DNA of 64,000 nt from Phycicoccus sp. Root101 (GCF_001426245.1 NZ_LMCM01000008.1:310001-374000); one strand, 5' to 3'. Numbered from the stretch's first letter, positions 33,385 to 42,000 are shown. Notes: a model not told the origin generated them from the sequence alone. Program-made: numbers and translations.

Positions 33385-33807
33385 TTGGAGAGCCAGGACG
33401 TCCGTGTCCTTGTCGCGGAGGACGATGAGGACATCCGCATCCTCATCGAGCGCGTCTTCTCCTACGTCGGGGTCCGGGTCACCACCGTCGGCAACGGGGC
33501 CGCGGCCCTGGCGGCCGTGTCGGTCGTCGACCCGCACTGCCTGGTCCTGGACCTGCGCATGCCCGACGTCGACGGCATGGAGGTCCTGACCACCATGCGT
33601 CACACGGGCGCCACGGTGCCGGCGGTCATGCTCACGGCCTCGGTCGAGACCGAGATCGAGGTGGAGGCGCTCGAGGTGGGGGCCTTCGCCGTGGTGCGCA
33701 AGCCGTTCCAGACCCGTGCCCTGCTCACCGTCGTGGCACGGGCGATCCGTTCGGTGTCACCGGACCTTCCGTTCCCCGAGCGGTTCGCGGAGGCGACCCG
33801 CCTCTGA
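33385..33807 (+). CDS. Receiver-only response regulator (distinct type)
   Basis: 140 residues: VLVAEDDEDIRILIERVF, phospho-Asp in CLVLDLRMPDVDG, Thr at MLTAS, Lys in VRKPFQT. No effector domain. Sequence is clearly different from the twin regulators at 31725 and 35271. The TTG start at 33385 is supported by AAGGGGGG upstream and by absence of similarity before it. Partner kinase unknown; the MASE1 kinase downstream is one candidate. Confidence 0.78.
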   Translation: MESQDVRVLVAEDDEDIRILIERVFSYVGVRVTTVGNGAAALAAVSVVDPHCLVLDLRMPDVDGMEVLTTMRHTGATVPAVMLTASVETEIEVEALEVGAFAVVRKPFQTRALLTVVARAIRSVSPDLPFPERFAEATRL

Positions 33808-33817
33808 GGCCTGGGGG

Positions 33818-34063
33818 CTATCCCTCGTCCCTGACGTCCTCGACGTCCTTGTGGGCGCCCTCGCCGTGGTCGGCGGTGCCGTCGTCCGCGTGCACCCCGA
33901 GGAGGTGCTCGAGCCTGGTCAGCGACGCAAGGCCATCGCTGAGGTCGCGCACGACGTCCTCCGGCCGACCCGCCTCACCGCGGGCTGCCTCCCTGGCCAG
34001 CTCGAGGTAGCCGCGCAGGGCGGCCAGCGTGTTCCGCACGCGGTGGTCCGCGGGCTCACCCAC
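33818..34063 (-). CDS. 81-residue DHp/Hpt-like helical protein
   Basis: Begins GTG 34063, overlapping the KdpE-like regulator stop by eight bases. ADHRVRNTLAALRGYLELAREAARG resembles a kinase H-box helix (compare HELRNPLAALRGYLEL), followed by a second helix, VVRDLSDGLASLTRLEHLLGV, then an acidic, His-rich tail (HADDGTADHGEGAHKD). No ATP-binding domain follows. It may be a stand-alone dimerisation/phosphotransfer module, or just a helical protein; the coupling to a regulator gene is the main support. Confidence 0.5.
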   Translation of the reverse strand: MGEPADHRVRNTLAALRGYLELAREAARGEAGRPEDVVRDLSDGLASLTRLEHLLGVHADDGTADHGEGAHKDVEDVRDEG

Positions 34064-34778
34064 CCTGGCCGGTCCCTGCCTGGGCGACGCCGGCGACGAC
34101 GGTCGGCACCCAGCGGTAGCCGATCCGGGTCTCCGTGCGCACGAACCGCGGTTCCTTGGAGTCGTCGCCGAGCTTGGCCCGCAACGAGCGCAGGTGGGCC
34201 CGCAGGGTCTGCACCGTCTCCTCACCGTGGCCGGCGCCCCAGATGCGGGCGATCAGCCACTGGTGCGTCAGCAGCTTGCCCGGCTGCGCCACGAACAGCT
34301 CGAGCAGGCGCCACTCGGTCGGGGTGAGCCGCAGGGCGACGCCGTCGAGCTCCACGGTCTTCATGGCCAGGTCCACGTCGAGGCCGTCCGTGCTGAGGGT
34401 GGCCGAGTCCGGGGTGGCGCCCGACCGCCGGAGCAGTGCCCGCACGCGGGCGCGGAGCTCGCCCAGGCTGAACGGCTTCTCGAGGTAGTCGTCAGCGCCC
34501 TCGTCGAGAGCCGCGATCTTGCGCTCCTCCTCCCCGTCGCCGGAGAGGATCAGGACCGGGACCGAGCTCCACGAGCGGATCCGGCGCAGCACCTCGATCC
34601 CGTCGATGTCCGGGAGGTTGAGGTCGAGCACGATCAGGTCCGGGGCGCTGGACGCGGCGAGGGAGACGGCATCGAGTCCGTTCCGGGACGCGTCGACGTC
34701 GTATCCCTCCCGCTGGAGGCCGCGGGTCAGCGCCGTCACGATCTGCGCCTCGTCATCGACCACCATCAGTCGAGCCAT
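34056..34778 (-). CDS. KdpE-like OmpR-family response regulator
   Basis: 240 residues. Receiver: MVVDDEAQIVTALTRGLQREGYDV, phospho-Asp in LIVLDLNLPDIDG, LILSGD, Lys in LEKPFS; winged helix LTPTEWRLLELFVAQPGKLLTHQWLIARIWG...TLRAHLRSLRAKL...ETRIGYRW, closest in feel to KdpE. No kdpFABC or kdpD is present here. Leaderless start with TAGACT at the -10, and three 10-bp-phased TTGTG repeats upstream suggest autoregulation. The small DHp-like gene overlaps its 3' end. Confidence 0.88.
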   Translation of the reverse strand: MARLMVVDDEAQIVTALTRGLQREGYDVDASRNGLDAVSLAASSAPDLIVLDLNLPDIDGIEVLRRIRSWSSVPVLILSGDGEEERKIAALDEGADDYLEKPFSLGELRARVRALLRRSGATPDSATLSTDGLDVDLAMKTVELDGVALRLTPTEWRLLELFVAQPGKLLTHQWLIARIWGAGHGEETVQTLRAHLRSLRAKLGDDSKEPRFVRTETRIGYRWVPTVVAGVAQAGTGQGG

Positions 34779-34784
34779 TCCGTG

Positions 34785-34790
34785 AGTCTA
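34785..34790 (-). promoter_or_regulatory. Leaderless-type -10 (TAGACT) of the KdpE-like regulator
   Basis: Minus-strand TAGACT is followed by six bases and ATG 34778. Confidence 0.55.
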
Positions 34791-34793
34791 GAG

Positions 34794-34819
34794 ACACAAA
34801 GGTGCACAAGGGGGCACAA
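34794..34819. repeat. Three 10-bp-phased direct repeats (CACAA/TTGTG)
   Basis: ACACAA at 34794, GCACAA at 34804 and GCACAA at 34814, on one helical face just upstream of the regulator -10. OmpR-family proteins bind tandem direct repeats of about this spacing. Confidence 0.65.
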
Positions 34820-35270
34820 TCGACGTAGCTCACAGGTGGACGCGTGGGTCGGCATCGCGACGGCTTCCCTGGCGCGCGGTCGCTCCCGCTGGCCCTCGTT
34901 GGCCAGGACCTTCGTGGATCTTCACGCCATCTTCACGCGGTGCGGGGGGTTGCTCATCGCATCCTTCACGCCGACCGTCGCAGAATGGGTCTCGGCACCA
35001 CGCGGTGCCGGTCATGACGGTCCTGGATTTCCCCCCTGCAGGACCCCGGCGACCGGACGGACTCGTAGAGACCTCCCTGCACTCTTCGAGTCCGTCCACC
35101 CCCCTGATGAACCCGTGCCGACGTCCCCCGGTCGGCGCGCGGACGTCACCGAAGACGGCGGCGGTGCGAGACCCCTGATCGCACCTGCCGTCACTGCCCC
35201 GGGACGGGCTCGTGATGGTTCCCCCTCCATTTCGAGCCCGTCCCTGCACGTGATGGGAGATCGTGGACTC
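34820..35270. other. 450-base intergenic region with TTCACGC direct repeats
   Basis: No convincing gene on either strand. ATCTTCACGC occurs at 34918 and 34929 (11-bp spacing) and ATCCTTCACGC at 34961, similar to 11-bp GTTCACC-type PHO boxes. The rest is unstructured GC-rich sequence leading to a GGGAG ribosome site before the receiver gene. Confidence 0.5.
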
Positions 35271-35699
35271 ATGCCCCTTGCCCTGATCGCCGACGACGAC
35301 GCGGACATCCGCGATCTCCTGTCGCTGGCCGTGGGCAGGACCGGCGCCCAGACCGTCCTCGTGGAGGACGGCCGTGAGGCGGTGCGGAGGCTGCAGGACA
35401 TCACCCCGGACGTGATCCTCCTCGACGTCCAGATGCCCGGGTTGAGCGGCATCGAGGTCTGCTGGTGGATCCGGCGGCAGCGGCACCTGGTGCACGTGCC
35501 CGTGATCCTGGTCAGCTCGCGGACGTCGCCGTTCGAGATCGACGCGGGCCTGCTGGCCGGTGCGAACCACTACGTGACCAAGCCGTTCAGCCCGGCGCAC
35601 ATCATGGCGGTGGTCGCCCAGCTGCTCACCGAGCGTGCCGCACTTGCACTTCCCGCGCCGGTCGTGATCCCCGACCTGCCGATGCAGAGGGACTGCTGA
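35271..35699 (+). CDS. Receiver-only response regulator (paralogue B)
   Basis: 142 residues, one receiver: LIADDDADIRDLLSLAVG, phospho-Asp in VILLDVQMPGLSG, CWWIRRQRHLVHVPVILVSSRTS, VTKPFSP, ending APVVIPDLPMQRDC. Nearly identical in core to the 31725 regulator, including a 56-base identical block at 35421-35476. It sits one base before the MASE1 kinase start, so they are cotranscribed and probably partners. ATG 35271 has GGGAG upstream; ATG 35253 is in frame and possible. Confidence 0.85.
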   Translation: MPLALIADDDADIRDLLSLAVGRTGAQTVLVEDGREAVRRLQDITPDVILLDVQMPGLSGIEVCWWIRRQRHLVHVPVILVSSRTSPFEIDAGLLAGANHYVTKPFSPAHIMAVVAQLLTERAALALPAPVVIPDLPMQRDC

Positions 35700-35700
35700 C

Positions 35701-37767
35701 ATGACCACCGCCGGCCTCACCGCATACGGGAAGGGCCTCCCTCGTCGCCCGAGGGAGGTGGCCGTCGGTGTCGCGGTCCTCGCCGTCGTCTTCGTCCTCA
35801 TGCTGACGTCCGTCCGGTTGGCGCCGGTGGGTTCCACCGTGGCTGCGTGGTGGCCGGCGGCGGGGGTGAGCGCAGGCGGGGTGCTCCTCACCCGCGGCCG
35901 CCAGCGGGTGGTCATGCTCGCCGGCATCTGGCTGGTGTGCCTGTCCGCCAACGTCATCGGTGGCCGGCACGTGCCCTCCGCCGCGGGCTTCGCCTTCGCC
36001 AACCTGGCCGAGTGCGTCGTGGTCGCGCTGCTGATGTTCGGCTACGGCGGCCAGGGGCGCTCGCTGCGGACGATGCAGGACTTCTGGCGACTGCTGCTCG
36101 CGGCGTTCTGCGGTGCGGTGGTGGCGGGCGCGCTCGGCGGGCTCAGTGCAACGGCCTTCACGCCGGCACCGTTCCTGCCCACCGCGCGCTCGGTCGCCGC
36201 GTCCCACCTCGCAGCCCTGCTGGTGATCCTCCCCCTGTTCCTGCGCACCGGTCCGACCATCCACCGCCGGCCGTGGGAGCGGGTCGTGCAGTGGACCGGC
36301 GTCGTCGTGAGCACCTCGGTGGTGTTCGGCCTCACCCAGCAGGTTCCCGTGGCGTTCGTGGCGATCCCCGTCCTGGTCTGGAGCGCGTTGCGCAACTCCC
36401 TGCGGACGACCTCGCTGCAGCTGCTCTGCGTCGGGGTGCTCGTCAGCGTGTTCACTGCTCGCGGCCACGGGCCGTTCGCCCTCAGCGCGTCCGGGTCGAA
36501 CCTCCCGCCCGAGACCGTCGCCTCGCTGGTGCAGGCGTTCCTGGCCGTGTGCGCCTTCACCGTGCTGCCCCTGTCGTTGACGGTCATGCAGCGCCGTGAG
36601 CTGCTGGCCCGGGTCAGCGAGAGCGAGGAGGTGTTCCGGCACGGGTTCGCCGACGCGATGCTGGGCATGTTCATCCTGCGTTGCGAGGACGCCTACCCCC
36701 GCGCCATCGAGGCGAACGACGTGGCGGCCCGCCTCCTGGGCCAGGACCGCGGGGCCCTGCTGTCCGACGGCGACTGGCTGGAGAACTTCCTGGAGCCGGG
36801 ACGTTCCGAGGTCCGCGCCGGAATGCTGGCGATCATGGCCGAGACCAGCAAGGGGTGGCGCGGCGAGGTCCAGCTCGCGCAGGACCCGTCGCGGTGGATC
36901 GAGCTGGTGCTCTCCACTCTCAACCGTGACGGCTCCCACTACATGTTCACCGCCCAGCTCGTCGACACCACGGAGCAGCACAGCGCGCGCCAGCTCCTCG
37001 AGGCGGCCCTGGTCAAGGAGCGCGAGGCCGTCGTCGAGCTCCGGCGCCTCAACGACGCGAAGTCCACATTCGTCTCGTCAGTGAGCCATGAGCTGCGCAC
37101 CCCCGTCACCAGCGTCGTCGGCTACACAGAGATGCTCATCGACGGGGTGGGCGGCGACGTCAACCCCGACCAGCGCGACATGCTCGGCCGGATCCGGCGC
37201 AACGGTCAACGCCTCATGGTCCTCATCGAGGACCTCCTCACCGCCTCCCGGCTCGAGTCCGGCGCGAACACCCCGGTCCTGCGCAACCACGACCTGCGCG
37301 ACACCGCCAAGGGCGCGCTCGAGGGGGTCGCGCCGCTGCTGCGCGACCGGCGGCTGCGGATGAACCTCGAGGTGGGCAGCCAACCGACGCCGGTGCTCGC
37401 CGATGCCGGTCAGCTCGAGCGACTGGTCATGAACCTGCTGAGCAACGCCATCAAGTTCACCCCCGACGGTGGTGCCGTCACGGTGCGCGTGTCCCACAGC
37501 GACACGAACGCCCTGCTCTCGGTGTCGGACACCGGCATGGGCATCCCCGAGGACGAGCAGGACCAGCTCTTCAGCCGCTTCTTCCGGTCCAGCAGCGCCC
37601 AACGGCAGGCGATCCAGGGCACGGGGATCGGCCTGTCGATCGTCCGCGGCATCGCCAGCCAGCACGGCGGGGCCGTGTCGGCCGCCTCGGTCGAGGGACT
37701 CGGCTCGACGTTCACGCTGAACCTGCCCCTCGACGACCCTGCCGCCGTGGACGCCGCCACCCTCTGA
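35701..37767 (+). CDS. MASE1-PAS sensor histidine kinase
   Basis: 688 residues. About eight membrane helices in the first 300 residues with MASE1-like AAWWPAAGVSAGGVLL and SANVIGGRH; a PAS-like domain (about 305-425, SEEVFRHGFADAMLGMFILR...IELVLSTLNRDGSHYMFTAQLVDTTEQ); HisKA with FVSSVSHELRTPVTSVVGYTEML; HATPase with MNLLSNAIKFTPDGG, VSDTGMGIPEDEQDQLFSRFFR and GTGIGLSIVRGIASQHGG. A membrane-sensing kinase likely phosphorylating the upstream receiver-only protein, the start of a phosphorelay without a visible DNA-binding output. Confidence 0.9.
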   Translation: MTTAGLTAYGKGLPRRPREVAVGVAVLAVVFVLMLTSVRLAPVGSTVAAWWPAAGVSAGGVLLTRGRQRVVMLAGIWLVCLSANVIGGRHVPSAAGFAFANLAECVVVALLMFGYGGQGRSLRTMQDFWRLLLAAFCGAVVAGALGGLSATAFTPAPFLPTARSVAASHLAALLVILPLFLRTGPTIHRRPWERVVQWTGVVVSTSVVFGLTQQVPVAFVAIPVLVWSALRNSLRTTSLQLLCVGVLVSVFTARGHGPFALSASGSNLPPETVASLVQAFLAVCAFTVLPLSLTVMQRRELLARVSESEEVFRHGFADAMLGMFILRCEDAYPRAIEANDVAARLLGQDRGALLSDGDWLENFLEPGRSEVRAGMLAIMAETSKGWRGEVQLAQDPSRWIELVLSTLNRDGSHYMFTAQLVDTTEQHSARQLLEAALVKEREAVVELRRLNDAKSTFVSSVSHELRTPVTSVVGYTEMLIDGVGGDVNPDQRDMLGRIRRNGQRLMVLIEDLLTASRLESGANTPVLRNHDLRDTAKGALEGVAPLLRDRRLRMNLEVGSQPTPVLADAGQLERLVMNLLSNAIKFTPDGGAVTVRVSHSDTNALLSVSDTGMGIPEDEQDQLFSRFFRSSSAQRQAIQGTGIGLSIVRGIASQHGGAVSAASVEGLGSTFTLNLPLDDPAAVDAATL

Positions 37768-37838
37768 CGCCGAGGTCCGGGCGCACGGACGTGGAAGAGT
37801 GGTGGCCGTCCGTTCCGGCCCACCCGACAGGGAGCACC

Positions 37839-40055
37839 GTGAAAGAGCACTTCCGGCTCGAGACCCACCCGATCGCCGACCCCGCGAACATCGTGCAGGG
37901 CGAACACCACCGGATCACCGTCCTCGACGCCGGGCTGGTGCGGCTGGAGTACAGCGCGACGGGAGAGTTCGAGGACCGGGCGTCGCAGACGGTGCTCAAC
38001 CGCGCCTTCCCGCCGTGCGACTTCACGGTGACGCAGGGGGCCGACGGCCTGGTCGAGATCAGCACCGAACGCTTCCACCTCACCTACGACGGGGGCGAGT
38101 TCACCACCCAGGGCATGTCCGTGTGGGCGAAGGGCGGGTTCCACTCCCAGGACAGCGTGTGGAGGTATGGCGTGCCGTCCCCGAACCTCGGTGGCACCGC
38201 GCGCACGCTCGACGACGTCGACGGCGCCATCCCGCTGGAGAACGGGATCCTCGCCCACGACGGCATCGCGATGGTCGACGACTCCTCGACGGTCCTGCTC
38301 ACCGACGACGGCTGGATCACCCCGCGCCGCGAGGGCAACCTCGACCTCTACGTCTTCGCGTACGGCCGCGACTTCCGTCGCGCGCTCGAGGTGCTCTACA
38401 CCCTGACAGGCCCGACCCCGCTGCTGCCGCGGTACGCCCTCGGCAACTGGTGGAGCCGCTACCACCCGTACTCCGCGGACGAGTACCTCGCGCTCATGGA
38501 CAAGTTCGCGGGCGAGGGCATCCCGTTCTCCGTCGGTGTCATCGACATGGACTGGCACCTGGTCGACATCGACCCGAAGTACGGCAGCGGCTGGACCGGC
38601 TACACCTGGAACCGAGACCTCTTCCCCGACCCGCAGGCGTTTCTCACCGCGCTGCACGAGCGGGGTCTGGCCACGTCGCTCAACGTGCACCCGGCCGAGG
38701 GCGTCCACGCGCACGAAGCCGCCTACGCCGCCCTCGCGAAGAGGGTCGGGGTGGACCCGGCCTCCGAGGTCGCCGTCCCCTTCGACCCCACCGACCCCGA
38801 CTTCCTCGAGGCGTACTTCGAGGAGCTGCACCACCCGCTCGAGGACGAGGGCGTCGACTTCTGGTGGCTGGACTGGCAGCAGGGCGGAGTCACCCGGGTC
38901 CCCGGCCTGGACCCGTTGTGGCTGCTCAACCACTTCCACTACCTCGACTCGGGACGGGCGGGCCGACGGCCGCTGACCTTCTCGCGCTACGCGGGGATCG
39001 GCAGCCACCGCTACCCGATCGGCTTCTCGGGCGACACGATGATCACGTGGGAGTCGCTGGACTTCCAGCCGTACTTCACGGCGACGGCGAGCAACGCCGG
39101 CTACGGCTGGTGGAGCCACGACGTCGGCGGCCACTTCAAGGGGTACAAGGACGACGAGCTCGCCACGCGCTGGGTCCAGCTCGGGGTCTTCTCGCCGATC
39201 AACCGGCTGCACTCGGGCTTCAACCCGTTCAACACCAAGGAGCCGTGGCGCTTCGGCACGCGCGCCCAGCAGGTGATGACCGAGCACCTGCGGCTGCGGC
39301 ACCAGCTGATGCCCTACCTCGCCACGATGAACGTCCGCGCGCACGAGGGGCGCCCGATCGTCGAGCCGATGTACTACGAGCACGCGGATGAGCACGAGGC
39401 GTACCAGGTGCCCAACCAGTTCATGTTCGGCACCGACCTGCTGGTGGCGCCCATCACCTCACCGGCCGACCGCGAGACCGGTCTCGGGCGGGTCAAGGCG
39501 TGGCTGCCGGAGGGGGAGTGGGTCGACCTGTTCACGGGCACCCGCTACCGCGGCGGTCGGGTGCTGCACCTGCACCGCGACCTCGGCTCCATACCGGTGC
39601 TCGCGCGGGCCGGCACGATCCTCCCGGTGGTGCCCGCGGACTCCCTCGGCGGAGGCACCGACCCGTCGAGCCGGATCGAGCTGCGAGTCGTCCCCGGCGC
39701 GGACGGGGAGTTCACCCTGGTCGAGGACAGGGACGACCAGCGGTGGGCCCGCACGCGGATCACGTATGACGACGCGGCGGGTGCCGTGACCGTGCACGAC
39801 GTGGAGGGCGACGGCTCGTCCGTGCCCGCGGACCGTTCGTACGACACGGTTCTCGTCGGGATCGACAAGGCCGACCCGGTGGCCGCGGCGTTCGCGATCC
39901 TCGACCGGGCGCAGATGGGCTTCGAGCTCAAGGGCGCGGCCTACGAGGCGATCCGCACGGCCCCCACACCGGCCTCCGCGATCGGGACCCTGCAGGCGCT
40001 CGAGGTGTCGCCGGCTCTGCTGGGCGCGCTCACCGAGGTGCTGCTGGCCGGCTGA
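37839..40055 (+). CDS. GH31-family alpha-glucosidase/alpha-xylosidase
   Basis: 738 residues, no signal peptide, so cytoplasmic. GH31 features: NWWSRYHPYSADEYLALMDKFAGEGIPF, DMDWHLVDIDPKYGSGWTGYTWN, the nucleophile region DFWWLDWQQGG (Asp345), the acid/base region IGFSGDTMITW (Asp399), and WWSHDVGGHFKGYKD. These retaining enzymes release glucose or xylose from alpha-glycosides; specificity is not readable. GTG 37839 follows GGGAG. It ends with an extra C-terminal segment of about 70 residues beyond the beta domain. A strong hairpin follows. Confidence 0.88.
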   Translation: MKEHFRLETHPIADPANIVQGEHHRITVLDAGLVRLEYSATGEFEDRASQTVLNRAFPPCDFTVTQGADGLVEISTERFHLTYDGGEFTTQGMSVWAKGGFHSQDSVWRYGVPSPNLGGTARTLDDVDGAIPLENGILAHDGIAMVDDSSTVLLTDDGWITPRREGNLDLYVFAYGRDFRRALEVLYTLTGPTPLLPRYALGNWWSRYHPYSADEYLALMDKFAGEGIPFSVGVIDMDWHLVDIDPKYGSGWTGYTWNRDLFPDPQAFLTALHERGLATSLNVHPAEGVHAHEAAYAALAKRVGVDPASEVAVPFDPTDPDFLEAYFEELHHPLEDEGVDFWWLDWQQGGVTRVPGLDPLWLLNHFHYLDSGRAGRRPLTFSRYAGIGSHRYPIGFSGDTMITWESLDFQPYFTATASNAGYGWWSHDVGGHFKGYKDDELATRWVQLGVFSPINRLHSGFNPFNTKEPWRFGTRAQQVMTEHLRLRHQLMPYLATMNVRAHEGRPIVEPMYYEHADEHEAYQVPNQFMFGTDLLVAPITSPADRETGLGRVKAWLPEGEWVDLFTGTRYRGGRVLHLHRDLGSIPVLARAGTILPVVPADSLGGGTDPSSRIELRVVPGADGEFTLVEDRDDQRWARTRITYDDAAGAVTVHDVEGDGSSVPADRSYDTVLVGIDKADPVAAAFAILDRAQMGFELKGAAYEAIRTAPTPASAIGTLQALEVSPALLGALTEVLLAG

Positions 40056-40061
40056 CCTCCT

Positions 40062-40112
40062 CGGTTCGAGGTGTTCAGGTACCGGATCCCGGTCCTCGAA
40101 CACCTCGAACCG
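40062..40112. terminator. Long inverted repeat, bidirectional terminator
   Basis: The 15-base arms CGGTTCGAGGTGTTC (40062-40076) and its exact complement (40098-40112) enclose a second small stem (ACCGG/CCGGT), between the convergent GH31 gene and the 86-residue reading frame. Confidence 0.7.
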
Positions 40113-40136
40113 GCCGGGGAGGCGCTCAACCGGCGG

Positions 40137-40397
40137 TCAGCCGAAGAGGGTGCCGTCGCTGATCGCCTCGGCATCGGCCCGCAGGTCGGCGTCACGGACG
40201 ACGAATGCGGGGCCGACGCGATCAGCGAGGAGGCGGTTGAGCTCGGCGTGGACCGTGTCGGCCGGCACCCCACCCATGGCGTCGCGCACCTCACGGATGG
40301 TGGCCCGCAGGACGGCGTTCGCGGCGTCGAGGCGGGCGACGTCCTCGTCCTCGATCATCATGCCCACGGTGCCCGGGGCGAACTCGAAGCGCGTCAC
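40137..40397 (-). CDS. Small protein of unknown function
   Basis: 86 residues from GTG 40397, 17 bases after the O-mannosyltransferase stop and on the same strand. Sequence FEFAPGTVGMMIEDEDVARLDAANAVLRATIREVRDAM is amphipathic-helical, followed by DTVHAELNRLLADRVGPAFVVRDADLRADAEAISDGTLFG. No motif recognised and no membrane segment. Codon use (third-position GC) supports real coding. May be cotranscribed with the mannosyltransferase. Confidence 0.55.
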   Translation of the reverse strand: MTRFEFAPGTVGMMIEDEDVARLDAANAVLRATIREVRDAMGGVPADTVHAELNRLLADRVGPAFVVRDADLRADAEAISDGTLFG

Positions 40398-40414
40398 GGG
40401 CCAAGCCTGCCGTG

Positions 40415-41971
40415 TCAGACCCAGCTGGGGAACCACATCCGCAGCGACCACTGACCCTGGGGGATGACCTGGGCGGTGTAGATCGGCCAGAAGAACGCGA
40501 ACAGCACCAGCGTCAGCAGGCAGTAGGCGCCCACGACGTAGAGGCCGACCTCGCGTCGGCGGCGCGAGTCGGTCCGCTTGCCGAGGACGATCCCGAGGAC
40601 GAAGACGACGGCGAAGATGATCCACGGCTCGAACGCCACCGTGTAGAAGGAGTAGATCGTGCGCTCCTCGAGGCCGAACCACGGGAGGTAGCCGCCGGCC
40701 AGCCCGGCGAGGATGCCGCCAGCCCGCCAGTCCCGCTTGAACAGCCAGTAGAAGACGAGCACGAACACCGCAGCCGCGCCCAGCCACCAGATCGAGACCG
40801 TGCCGATCGAGGTGATCGCCTTGGAGCACTGGGCGACGGTGCAGCCGTCCTCGCCGCGCTTGGGCCCCTCGTAGAAGAACGACGTGGGCCGCCCCTGGAC
40901 GACCCACGACCACGGGTTGGTCCGGTAGGGGTGGTTGTCGTGGAGGTTGACGTGGAAGGTGTAGATCTCCTGGTGGTAGTGCCACAGCGAGCGCACCGCG
41001 TCAGGGACCCACGGCGTGTCCTTCGACGGGTGGATCGCTCCCCACGTGCGGTCGTACCCGAGGTTCGAGCGGAACCAGCCCACCCAGGACGCGAGGTAGG
41101 TCAGCGTGGCCGTCCCCACCATGAGCAGCGCGGCCCACAGCCCGTCCTTGACGAGCATCGCTGAGAACCAGTGGCGCACCCCGGCAGCTCGCCGCGCGCC
41201 GAGGTCCCACAGCACCGTCATGAGGCCGAACGCCACGAGGAAGAACAGTCCCGACCACTTGGTGCCGGCACACAGGCCCAGGCAGACCGCCGCCACCCAG
41301 CGCCATGGTCGCCAGCCGAGCCACGGGCCGAGCCCGGTCGCGAGCTGGCGCGGCGTGAGGTCGGCGACCTTGGCGGCCAGGATCGCCCGCGAGCGGTCAC
41401 GGTCGATGAGCAACGCGCAGAACGCGGCCAGGGCCCAGAACATGACGATGAGGTCGAGCAGCCCCGTCCGGGACTGGACGAAGTGGTGCCCCTCGAAGGC
41501 CACGAGGAACGCGGCGATCGTCCCGAGCAGGGAAGAGCCGAACAACCGCCGGGCCGCTCGGCCGATCATGAGGATCGACAGCGTCCCGAGCACGCACACC
41601 GAGAAGCGCCAGCCCCACGACGAGGTCTGGCCGAAGAGGTGCTCCCCGACCGCGATGATCCACTTGCCGACGGGCGGGTGGACGACGAGGTCGCCCTCGG
41701 TCCCGAACACGTCGGGCGTGCCGCGGGTGAACAGCTCGTCGGGCTTCTTGATGCTGTCGGGCACGCGCATCTCGACGCCGTACTCGAGCATCGAGACGCC
41801 CTGCTTGACGTAGTACGTCTCGTCGAACACCAGCTGGTGCGGCCGGTCCAGCGACCAGAAGCGCATGATGCCGCCGACGACGGCGAAGAACAGCGGACCG
41901 AGCCAGCCCCACAGGGTGTCGCTGGGCCGGAACCCGAGCAGCCGTGATCGCAGCTCGTCGGTCCGGGTCAT
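40415..41971 (-). CDS. Protein O-mannosyltransferase (PMT family)
   Basis: 518 residues with about eleven membrane helices. The catalytic acidic pair is in LVFDETYYVKQGVSMLEYG, the extracytoplasmic loop holds VVHPPVGKWIIAVGEHLFG, and the PMT_4TMC-like C terminus has NPWSWVVQGRPTSFFYEG. It moves mannose from polyprenyl-phosphate-mannose to Ser/Thr of secreted proteins at the membrane. ATG 41971 is chosen because TACGAT lies seven bases upstream (leaderless); the region before it lacks PMT features. Divergent from rsmI, a pairing common in actinobacteria. Confidence 0.92.
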   Translation of the reverse strand: MTRTDELRSRLLGFRPSDTLWGWLGPLFFAVVGGIMRFWSLDRPHQLVFDETYYVKQGVSMLEYGVEMRVPDSIKKPDELFTRGTPDVFGTEGDLVVHPPVGKWIIAVGEHLFGQTSSWGWRFSVCVLGTLSILMIGRAARRLFGSSLLGTIAAFLVAFEGHHFVQSRTGLLDLIVMFWALAAFCALLIDRDRSRAILAAKVADLTPRQLATGLGPWLGWRPWRWVAAVCLGLCAGTKWSGLFFLVAFGLMTVLWDLGARRAAGVRHWFSAMLVKDGLWAALLMVGTATLTYLASWVGWFRSNLGYDRTWGAIHPSKDTPWVPDAVRSLWHYHQEIYTFHVNLHDNHPYRTNPWSWVVQGRPTSFFYEGPKRGEDGCTVAQCSKAITSIGTVSIWWLGAAAVFVLVFYWLFKRDWRAGGILAGLAGGYLPWFGLEERTIYSFYTVAFEPWIIFAVVFVLGIVLGKRTDSRRRREVGLYVVGAYCLLTLVLFAFFWPIYTAQVIPQGQWSLRMWFPSWV

Positions 41972-41978
41972 GCGCGAC

Positions 41979-41984
41979 ATCGTA
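41979..41984 (-). promoter_or_regulatory. Leaderless-type -10 (TACGAT) of the O-mannosyltransferase gene
   Basis: Minus strand TACGAT, seven bases, then ATG 41971. Confidence 0.5.
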
Positions 41985-42000
41985 TGCACACCGGGCCTGA

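Noticed and set aside
37410-39395. Long minus-strand frame opposite the kinase and GH31 genes
   Set aside because: Antisense shadow; no domain and disagrees with codon third-position GC.
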